A stretch of 64,000 nt of DNA, taken from positions 153,392 through 217,391 of the forward strand of contig JAAEAF010014397.1 in the NCBI GenBank assembly GCA_011037195.1, read 5' to 3'. The notes under the pieces are model-generated. The model did no database searches. It worked only from the letters and a program-made list of their open reading frames with translations, and was not told the origin of the DNA. The stretch comes from Triatoma infestans (Eukaryota > Arthropoda > Insecta > Hemiptera > Reduviidae). The position numbers and the translations under genes were made by a program. Of this stretch, positions 56,996-64,000 are shown in pieces (positions within the stretch are counted from its first letter, which is position 1; each line of letters starts with the position of its first letter).

Positions 56996-57138
56996 TTAAC
57001 ATCTATGGTCAAGGGCGCTTCTTAGTGCACTGCCGGCTTCCGGACAGTGTTCTCTCGCTAAGACAACTCTGTCCATCACCGAACAGTGAGCTATAGAGGC
57101 TCCTAGGAAGTAAAATCTAAGGGTAGTCATGGACTCGA
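56996..57138 (-). repeat. tRNA-derived SINE (family S), 3' part, split by the RTE-like insertion
   Basis: ACATCTATGGTCAAGGGCGC, GCACTGCCGGCTTCCGGACA, GTTCTCTCGCTAAGACAACT and GAGGCTCCTAGGAAGTAAAA run to 57138, where the RTE-like copy begins. The head is at 58224-58292. Confidence 0.85.
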
Positions 57139-58223
57139 CAATCGAGAAGAGCTGTATAAGGCCATGTTGGAAATGCGTATTCCGCCTAAACTTGTTCGTC
57201 TTGTTAGACTCACGATGGAAGGAGCGGAGTGCGTTGTGCGTATAAAAGGGCACCACTCATCCAGCTTCAGCACGCGCAAAGGTGTGAGACAAGGAGATGC
57301 ATTGGCATGTCTGTTGTTTAATCTGGCCCTCGAAAAGGTAGTGCGGGATTCTGGGATACAGACAAGTGGAACGATATTCCATAAGTCTGTCCAGATACTT
57401 GCTTATGCTGACGACATCGACATCATCGGGAGATCGTTCGACTCCATGAAAAATGCATTTCTCGATATGGAAAGGGCGGCTAAGAAGCTCGGGCTGGAGG
57501 TGAACCAGACAAAAACGAAATATATGCATGCTGGTGGAGCGACAACCTTGGCTTTAGCGCAGTCTATCGCAATAGGCGACTATAGTTTTGAGCAAGTGGA
57601 TAGGTTTTGCTACTTAGGTTCGCTGATTACTGGAAGCAATACCGTGTCCGAAGAGATAAGAAACAGAGTGATGGCGGCTAATAGATGTTACTTCGGACTA
57701 AACCGCCATATAAAAAGCCGTTTTGTTTCTAGAAACACGAAGATTCTGTTGTACAAAACTCTGATCCGCACAGTGCTCATCTATGGGTCTGAAACATGGA
57801 CAATCTCCAAGAGTGACGAGGGAATCCTTTCGATATTCGAACGAAGAATTTTAAGAAGGATCTTCGGACCAGTTAGGGAGGCCCAAAGCTGGAGAAGAAG
57901 AACCAATATGGAGATAGTGAACATGTATGGCGAGCCAGATGTAGTTAAAATAATTAGGCTCACTAGGCTGCGATGGGCAGGGCATGTTGCAAGGATGGCA
58001 GAATATGAGGTGCCTAGAAAGGTCTTGGAAGAAAGACTTGGCCGCACGAGAAGAGTGGGCAGACCCAAACTGAGATGGGTGGATGGTATAGAAAATGATT
58101 CCAAAGTTTTGCTGAATACGCGGAATTGGAAAGCTGCAGCAATTGATAGAGATGACTGGCGGAGGCGAATAGAGGAGGCTAAGGCTCAGTAATGGGCTGT
58201 AAAGCCAACTAAGAAGAAGAAGA
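57139..58223 (+). mobile_element. Young RTE-like retrotransposon insertion, 5'-truncated
   Basis: About 1.08 kb. It starts inside the RT palm (just after the D-S-V position of DSVNREELY), runs to the stop at 58190-58192, then a short 3' UTR and an (AAG)n tail (58209-58224). Flanked by a 14-bp direct repeat AGTCATGGACTCGA (57125-57138 and 58224-58237) that belongs to the SINE. The duplication is exact and the reading frame is unbroken, so the insertion is recent. Confidence 0.92.
57140..58192 (+). CDS. RTE-like reverse transcriptase, C-terminal ~350 residues
   Basis: An uninterrupted frame from 57140; the first ATG is at 57164, but the true protein began far upstream in the parent. Order: NREELYKAMLEMRIPPKLV, GVRQGDALACLLFNLALE, LAYADDIDIIGRS (YADD catalytic box), LGLEVNQTKTKYM, FCYLGSLITGSNTVSEEI, ILLYKTLIRTVLIYGSETW, FERRILRRIFGPVREAQSW, RLRWAGHVARM, GRPKLRWVDGIE, RDDWRRRIEEAKAQ. 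The first palm Asp and the APE endonuclease are missing through 5' truncation, so the copy cannot move by itself. The same type of protein as the 1.8-3.0 kb element, but a separate subfamily by sequence and by tail (AAG versus GTA). Confidence 0.92.
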   Translation, partial: NREELYKAMLEMRIPPKLVRLVRLTMEGAECVVRIKGHHSSSFSTRKGVRQGDALACLLFNLALEKVVRDSGIQTSGTIFHKSVQILAYADDIDIIGRSFDSMKNAFLDMERAAKKLGLEVNQTKTKYMHAGGATTLALAQSIAIGDYSFEQVDRFCYLGSLITGSNTVSEEIRNRVMAANRCYFGLNRHIKSRFVSRNTKILLYKTLIRTVLIYGSETWTISKSDEGILSIFERRILRRIFGPVREAQSWRRRTNMEIVNMYGEPDVVKIIRLTRLRWAGHVARMAEYEVPRKVLEERLGRTRRVGRPKLRWVDGIENDSKVLLNTRNWKAAAIDRDDWRRRIEEAKAQ

Positions 58224-58292
58224 AGTCATGGACTCGAACCCGGGACCTCCGCGTGGCAGTCCAACGCACTAACCACTGCGAAATCCCTACAA
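58224..58292 (-). repeat. Head of the split SINE
   Basis: GTCATGGACTCGAACCCGGG (box B), TCCGCGTGGCAGTCCAACGC and AACCACTGCGAAATCCCTAC (box A region) complete the SINE begun at 56996. Confidence 0.85.
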
Positions 58293-58995
58293 ATGAACTT
58301 AAACATGAAATTATTATTGAACGGATTTAAATATAGATTGTGTTATATATATATTTATATAATTACATATAAGTAAATGTAGTGAGGACGCGTACATATT
58401 AGATCAGGACAAGGTTTTACTTGAATGTGAGGCTACATTTTATTGTAGCGCCCTCTTTTGTCTTCCCTCCCCCCTCTAAAAATTGCAACCTCAATTTAAA
58501 CTTAAAACATTTCTCAAAGATTCTCCAGGACTATTTTTTCTGAAAAAAATATTTCAAATAAAAGTAATAAATTTATAATCAGTGCAGATGGCCATCAAAC
58601 TTTTAGAGTCGCACTTCTAACTTTATCGATTTACAAACTTAGAATTCTAACATTACTTGTTTAAAACGCCTTAAACTAATTATATAGATGAGAAAATGGT
58701 GGTGGAGTTAACAGGAATATTGAGTTTGAGTTTAGGTTAATTATCTCGGGTTTCTCATTAAGAATATATTATTGAATTAGCCACGCCCATATTGATTATG
58801 TTAGCACAGAAAATTTTCTGGCATTGCAGGAGGATCACAGGGCGGACACGGACTGAAAGACCGATTTTTTTTTTTTAGAAATTAGTCAAGACTAGGATAC
58901 TCTACGTTCCAAATGTGTGGCACCAGGGATACAGTTAAGGAGAAATATGGAGTGCAAAGCTTGGCCCTTCTACATAACGTATGCGACAAGGACAG
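58293..58995. other. Spacer, possibly a very old family C trace
   Basis: CATTTCTCAAAGATTCTCCA and ATTTCAAATAAAAGTAATAA (58505-58580) vaguely resemble the C internal unit but are too diverged to claim. Confidence 0.35.
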
Positions 58996-59135
58996 TATAA
59001 TGGATGAGTTAGGTGGAGAGAATTTAGGCCTAGTTGATGATATATGAAGAAGACTTGGTTAACACTGGTTAACTAAGTCTTCTTCTTATATCATCAACCA
59101 GTCCTAAATTTTCTCCACCTAACACATCCATTATA
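58996..59135. repeat. Long tight hairpin (inverted LTR-like ends)
   Basis: Left arm 58996-59063 and right arm 59068-59135 are mirror copies (for example GATATATGAAGAAGACTTGG with AAGTCTTCTTCTTATATC) separated by only four bases. Arms of about 68 bp with few mismatches. The right arm resembles the 3' end of the LTR-like unit at 59148-59450. Confidence 0.85.
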
Positions 59136-59147
59136 TTGATGGCATGA

Positions 59148-59450
59148 TGTAACAGCAACCAAAGAGAAGCCGAGCAACCAAAGAGAGCAAAGAGAAACTC
59201 AACCACTCTCTCGGACTGGAGTGGGAGAAGCTGTATAAATATAGCGACGGACAGTCCATGAAAACAGTGGAATTCAGTTCAATACATCCAATTACTACGT
59301 GTCATTTTCATACCACTCTACCTTAAAACATTTCTCTATTATAAAGTCCAGACAGTCTGTATCAATTAATATATTAGTTAACCAGTGTTAACCAAGTCAA
59401 TCTCATTTCATCATCCACACAAATTCTCTCCACTTAACACATCCATTACA
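59148..59450 (+). mobile_element. LTR-like unit, about 303 bp
   Basis: Begins TGTAACAG and ends CCATTACA (TGTAA...TTACA short inverted ends). Contains a promoter-like TGTATAAATATAGCG near 59232. The end block GTTAACCAGTGTTAACCAAG...CACATCCATTACA matches the hairpin right arm at 59068-59135. Flanks CATGA and GACAA do not match, so no clean target duplication. Confidence 0.55.
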
Positions 59451-59496
59451 GACAACATCGAAATCAGTATTAGAAGTACCATTGGCACTAGGACGT

Positions 59497-60074
59497 TGTA
59501 ATAGTATCCGAAGAGAGGGATCTAAAGCAGAGAGAAACACACAAAACTTGACAGTCTCACTCACTAGTTTAGGTCAGACTAGAGTGGGAGAATCCGTTTA
59601 AACACAGCTGTGTTAACCATACAAGAGTGTCTTCCAACAATCTGGCAACAGTTCATACAGCAGTCACAACGCGTCAACAACCTTTCTTCTGAGCTCAGGT
59701 TGAAAATGCTGAAGCTGAACGAAACGCGGGATTCAAAGACGCTGCCACCAATATAATGGGTATGAGAGGGAGGGAATTGGGTTTCAGAGATAAATAAATT
59801 GGAAGTAATGCTGAACACTGTATAATAAGGAAAGTAACACTAACTGCTTGGACTTTACACGAATGTATAAAATGGAAGTGAGAGATTTAGAGGGAGTAAA
59901 GAGAAAGGTTGTTGACGGTTGTGGCTGCTGTATGAACTGTTGCCAAACTGTTGGAAGACTCTCTTGTATGGTTAAACAGATTCTCCCACTCTTGTCTGGC
60001 ACTCTAGTGAGTGAGACTGTCAATTTTTGTGTGTCTCTCTCTGCTTTAGATCCCTCTCTTCGGATCCTATTACA
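59497..60074. repeat. Inverted repeat of two LTR-like 5' parts
   Basis: Left arm 59497-59690 begins TGTAATAGTATCCGAAGAGA. The right arm, about 59905-60074, is its reverse (TCTCTTCGGATCCTATTACA). Shared blocks include GGGATCTAAAGCAGAGAG, TTGACAGTCTCACTCACTAG, AGTGGGAGAATC and AGTTCATACAGCAG. Spacer about 215 bp. The start resembles the 59148 unit (TGTAACAG). Confidence 0.75.
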
Positions 60075-62140
60075 GACTCTTACAACAATCGGTTACAGAA
60101 AGAGCAGGGGCTATCTTAGAATGAGATGAAAAAGAGAGTGGGTAAGAACTTTTAGGAGTCCTTCCACTAAGATTGACTGTAAGCTAAGGCCCCTACTTCT
60201 TTTCTCCAAAATTAATGAGACAGGTAAGTAGTTGAGGATTTGAGTGAGTTTATAAGATGAGTATTAGCAATATGTGGGAGGCCTCCCACAATGGGCTAAT
60301 TAAGTAATGACGTTATTTGCTGCTATTCTGATGACTCCAGTCATAAGGTAACTCGTCTGTCTGGAGCAGGAGCTTGGCTGCAGGGGCTGAATAAAGCAAG
60401 ATTTGTGGTTTTAGGGGGTATGAGCACTTTTTCCAGGCTGAGATAATTAGTATCATTGAAAGCTGCTGTAAGGTGGAAGCGTAGCAAGGAGAAGTTAAAC
60501 AGATAAGGATGTTTTGACAGTCAAGCTGCAGTAAAGGCATTGAATAAGCGTTGCTGGAGTTCTAACTTAGTGGGTGAATGTAAGAGAAGACTTAATGGCC
60601 TCGCTTTGAAGAGCAGAGTGCAGCTATTCTGAACACTTGGACATGCTAGTATAGAGAGCATTGATAGGACGGACGAGTTGGCTAAAGTGGAATCCTCACT
60701 AATGTTTTGTGGTTCCGAGCCAGCCGTAGCCGTCACCAAGCAATTTTGCAACAGGAACGTCAAACAGTAGAGAAATTGGGAACTAGAGAAGCACTGGAGA
60801 GACTCGGAAGGTTGTCTCCAGGGTAAGATATTTATAAAAGGTTTAAGACAGGGGAACTTCTCTTTCCGAGTAGGATATACATTGTGAGTTTAAGGCCAGT
60901 TCGTGTGTTCATCAATACAACAGCACCAACAAACAAATTCTGCTATTACAAAAACCTGCATTTGCTGTAGACATTGTCGAGTCGGTTTCTTTAACACTTG
61001 GTTATTTGAGCGTTACAAACACTCTTACCACAAAGAAGTAAAAAGTGGACAAATTACCGTTTATTTTAACAAAATCAGAATTATAAAGGTATGCACAAAA
61101 TTCCTATATCAAGCACCGAAGCATTTTTTTTTATTATTATTTCATAATCTGGTAGTAAGAATAATATGGTCTAATGTAGTATGTTTGTTGTTCTGACTCA
61201 AGCGGTTTTGATATAATCTTGAGAAATATGACAAGAACTTAGAGAACTAGGGACTAGAATTTAACGACGCTTAGAGAAATTAATTTACTGACTAGACAGA
61301 TATTTATACATAAATAGAGCTAAACTAAACTAAGATAGATAAATGGATAGAGTGACAGTATAGAATATTTCTTGAAAAAAAAAAAACGAATGACACATTA
61401 TAGACTTCTTGAGGAACTGTATGACTATATATCCTTTCACTTTTTTTCTCTTATATATACTAGCTTCACCTCATACCATTGATTTCTTTACAATAGTGTT
61501 GGACTAGAGATTTGTCTTTCACTAACAGTTCATCGTCCCTTGTACCAGCCAACTGTCCAATTATTTCTCTTAATTGATATTTTTAAATAATTCCTGCTTC
61601 TTGCTTCCATCGCATAACGAAAGGAAGATCAATAAATGTCATTAATTATGTTTTATTATAAAAAAAAAAAAATAATTTAACTGGAAATAATTTTTAATTG
61701 CTCTTTAAAAAGATTCAACTTTTATTTTAATAATCGACCAGCAATGAATATTGAACACAAAAGAAATAGAAACTCAAGGGATGTGACTTTACAAAAGAAA
61801 AGATGTGAAAAGGGGAATATAAAAATAATGGAAGAAGAAGAAGGAGTGACTATGCACCAGCAATAACGCAACAAATAAACGTTCTTGAGTATCCCTTTTT
61901 GCAAACCCCTGTAGTGTACTTATTTTCCCTTCTTTAATGTATCATCATCCTTGTAGGAGATTACCACTTGAAAAATACTGCATTCTTGTTGTAGCCCTTG
62001 AGAAATCTATTGTCTTGTAGAGGAGATTTTCTCAACGAATTCTTTCACATTAACAATTTTGCACATCCCATATTTTATGACTTCTTATATCATAATTTCT
62101 ATTGACACTGTTTTCACAATTTCAATGAATCCTGTACATT
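60075..62140. other. Region right of the LTR-like cluster; partly GC-richer, no gene recognised
   Basis: 60090-60900 is less AT-rich, with several short minus frames. Phrases such as FSQLVRPINALYTS on the minus strand faintly recall retroelement Pol but are too weak to call. The remainder is AT-rich. Confidence 0.35.
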
Positions 62141-62176
62141 GTGAATGAATGAATGAATGAATGAATGAATGAATGA
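62141..62176. repeat. (GAAT)n simple repeat, 3' tail of the adjacent LINE
   Basis: About nine GAAT units. On the minus strand (ATTC)n follows the 3' UTR of the LINE at 62177-64000, in the position of a target-primed reverse transcription tail. Confidence 0.85.
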
Positions 62177-64000
62177 AAAAATTCTGTATTTAAGTCATAA
62201 GACCATTACAGTGAGTTTGAGTTACATATACATATAAACAACACAAATTCATTTCAAATATTAAAACAAATTTTTTTTTTATAGAAAGAAATTAGATAAA
62301 ATTATATAATAGAAAGAAAAGGAATTACAAAATCATCTAGAGAAAAAATAAATTAAAGTTACTCATTACAAATAAACGCTCTTATCTTCAGAGCTGTTCG
62401 AACAAAATAAGTAATATTTTTAATTTCACTGATACTGGGCGACACATGAATTGAGTAAAAATTACCTTCATTACAATTCGAGTACATTGGCAAATAATGC
62501 AACCTAGCCGAATGATACATAGGACATTCAATTAAAAAATGAAATAAATTCTCTGGTTTTTGTAGATTACATATCGAGCAATTAATTTGAGGATCCAATC
62601 TCACGGTGCAATTATTATATGTTAATTTGACAGTATATTTGCCAGAGGTACGTAACTGAGCCAGTGTTCTAAGGAAAGCGATGGGGATGCTATAATGAAG
62701 ATAACTATTAAATTGCTGTATAGTGACTATGTTTCTATAAAATAAATTGTAGGAACGTTGGTTTACACAATCCAGGTCTCTTAGTTTAACAGAGTTGCTA
62801 AATTTTACCAAAATAAGAGGTAGTTGTGTTTTAATTTTAACGGGGTCGCTAAACAATAATGGGTCAAACGCTCCGATACCCTCCAACAATTGACGAAATC
62901 GCGATATCCAGTTATACTTCCCCGGAGCAGTTTCCACGTTATCGAGATTCAACAATTTTGTGAAGCAAAGTTTCGGGTAACGAGAATAATCCATTTTTAA
63001 AATCTTTAGGATCCATTTAAAGATGAGCTTAAGATTAGTAACACCTATATGTTGTGAGCCAACCTCTAACCTGACCATATTGTGGGGAGTGGTATTAGAG
63101 AGTTGCAACAATCTTTTATAAAATGATAGCTGATAGGCTTCCAATTGTTCAATGAAGTCATGTGCCCAGACTGGCGCAGCGTACAACAAAGAGCTCAAAC
63201 TTATGGCCTCATTCAGTTTTTGTCTTGCTTCCCAGGATCTTACTTTAGTTTTGGCACAAATACCAAGCACCGTTCCAATCGATAACTTATTCCTACAGGA
63301 AAATACCTTTATGGCTCGGTTAAAAAGACCAGAGTTACTAAAAAGTAAGCCAAGATAATTGTATTCCGACACCTCTGTCAGTTCCTGATTATTATAATAT
63401 AATTTGCGGGTCTTTTTAGGTCTACCTCTATATATCTTTAAAAGCTTTGTCTTATTTATATTAACTTTCAGGCAATTAACTTGACAATATTTATGCAGTA
63501 AGTCCATTTTCTTCTGCGCGTCTGTAAGGGAGTCAGCAATAATTACCAAGTCGTCAGCATACATAAGCAGAAAAACATCACAACCCGGACTTAAGTTGAT
63601 ACCAAAGGCACCATTAGACCTGAAGAATTCTTCCATATTACTTATAAAAAGTGAGAACAGTATAGGGCTGAGAGTTTCTCCCTGCAAAACACCCTGTGTA
63701 ATTTTTATGTCGTCAGTCAAACGTTCCCCACATTTGATTCTCATCACTGCATTCTCATATAGATGACAAACGATCCTAATAAATTTCCCACTCAGTCCCA
63801 GTGAAAACAATTTGCTCCACAACAGGGAATGACAGACTGAGTCAAAGGCACGCATAAAATCAACAAACACAACATACAGAGTTGTGGACTTTCTGCGCAG
63901 ATTGAGCTGGATAATTGAGTTAAGAGTGAAGATGTTGTCAATGCAGCCACGATGCGCACGGAACCCAGACTGACACTCAGGAAGGACATTTGCCGCCTCA
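62177..64000 (-). mobile_element. Non-LTR retrotransposon, undamaged 3' part, runs off the right edge
   Basis: Minus strand: coding from 64000 to 62359, a 3' UTR of about 180 bp, then the (ATTC)n tail. No frame break over 1.64 kb. Only the part beyond the window edge is unknown, including whether the endonuclease is present. Confidence 0.88.
62359..64000 (-). CDS. Reverse transcriptase of a LINE, partial (5' end off edge)
   Basis: About 546 codons without interruption, stop at 62359-62361. Order: PECQSGFRAHRGCIDNIFTL (fingers), LYVVFVDFMRAFDSVCHSLL (palm, first catalytic Asp), ITQGVLQGETLSPILFSLFI, FLLMYADDLVIIADSLTDAQ (YADD box), LKVNINKTKLLKI, SEYNYLGLLFSNSGLF (thumb), LSSLLYAAPVWAHDF, a region rich in basic and hydrophobic residues, then a C-terminal zinc knuckle CSICNLQKPENLFHFLIEC (CX2CX9HX4C). 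Catalytic residues are intact. An APE-type LINE of the Jockey/I/CR1 broad group; I do not assign a clade. Any start codon lies outside the window. Confidence 0.9.
   Translation of the reverse strand, partial: EAANVLPECQSGFRAHRGCIDNIFTLNSIIQLNLRRKSTTLYVVFVDFMRAFDSVCHSLLWSKLFSLGLSGKFIRIVCHLYENAVMRIKCGERLTDDIKITQGVLQGETLSPILFSLFISNMEEFFRSNGAFGINLSPGCDVFLLMYADDLVIIADSLTDAQKKMDLLHKYCQVNCLKVNINKTKLLKIYRGRPKKTRKLYYNNQELTEVSEYNYLGLLFSNSGLFNRAIKVFSCRNKLSIGTVLGICAKTKVRSWEARQKLNEAISLSSLLYAAPVWAHDFIEQLEAYQLSFYKRLLQLSNTTPHNMVRLEVGSQHIGVTNLKLIFKWILKILKMDYSRYPKLCFTKLLNLDNVETAPGKYNWISRFRQLLEGIGAFDPLLFSDPVKIKTQLPLILVKFSNSVKLRDLDCVNQRSYNLFYRNIVTIQQFNSYLHYSIPIAFLRTLAQLRTSGKYTVKLTYNNCTVRLDPQINCSICNLQKPENLFHFLIECPMYHSARLHYLPMYSNCNEGNFYSIHVSPSISEIKNITYFVRTALKIRAFICNE

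Noticed and set aside
60313..60763. Possible LTR-element Pol fragment on the minus strand
   Set aside because: Phrases like VRPINALYTS are suggestive, but no catalytic motif is visible and frames are broken. Too weak to call.
1..64000. CRISPR arrays, operons, riboswitches, bacterial promoters
   Set aside because: No regularly spaced direct repeats with unique spacers. Composition, retrotransposons and SINEs show a eukaryotic genome.

Overview
The window is AT-rich eukaryotic DNA with no recognisable host gene, operon, rRNA or functional tRNA. The mix of elements (Jockey-like, RTE-like and R2-like non-LTR retrotransposons, Tc1/mariner transposases, tRNA-derived SINEs, solo LTRs and hammerhead-bearing repeats) points to an arthropod, most likely an insect. 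I cannot name the species. The window reads as a repeat-dense intergenic or heterochromatic stretch.

Layout. 1-8 kb: two decayed Jockey-like 3' ends, an RTE-like element whose 5' half is inverted inside a ~1 kb non-coding repeat (called family C here), and a LINE zinc-knuckle remnant. 8-14 kb: family C fragments, SINEs and two hammerhead-like motifs. 15-20 kb: a Tc1/mariner-type transposase remnant, C copies and a SINE. 20-24.5 kb: little recognisable. 24.5-29.5 kb: a decayed RTE-like RT, a SINE and an R2-like retrotransposon lying within a C copy. 30-35.5 kb: a Tc1-like transposase, C copies and two head-to-tail SINEs, the second split by a 633-bp solo LTR. 36-44.7 kb: hammerhead-bearing inverted repeats, a second solo LTR and C copies in opposite orientations. 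45-56 kb: SINEs, three Jockey/LINE remnants, one C copy and two more hammerhead-like motifs. 57-58.3 kb: a young RTE-like insertion splitting a SINE, with a 14-bp target duplication. 59-60.1 kb: a cluster of LTR-like units and long hairpins. 62-64 kb: an undamaged non-LTR retrotransposon reading frame running off the right edge.

The genes do not form a pathway. The interest is in insertion history and RNA structure: (1) an RTE-like copy with a twin-priming-type inversion and a visible target duplication; (2) hammerhead-ribozyme-like motifs of the kind known from Penelope-like elements, several set in inverted repeats; (3) family C, with inverted termini, an internal ~300-bp dimer and a resident GT microsatellite; (4) nested insertions that give a relative chronology.

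All calls are from reading the sequence by eye. Repeat edges are approximate unless a target-site duplication is stated.
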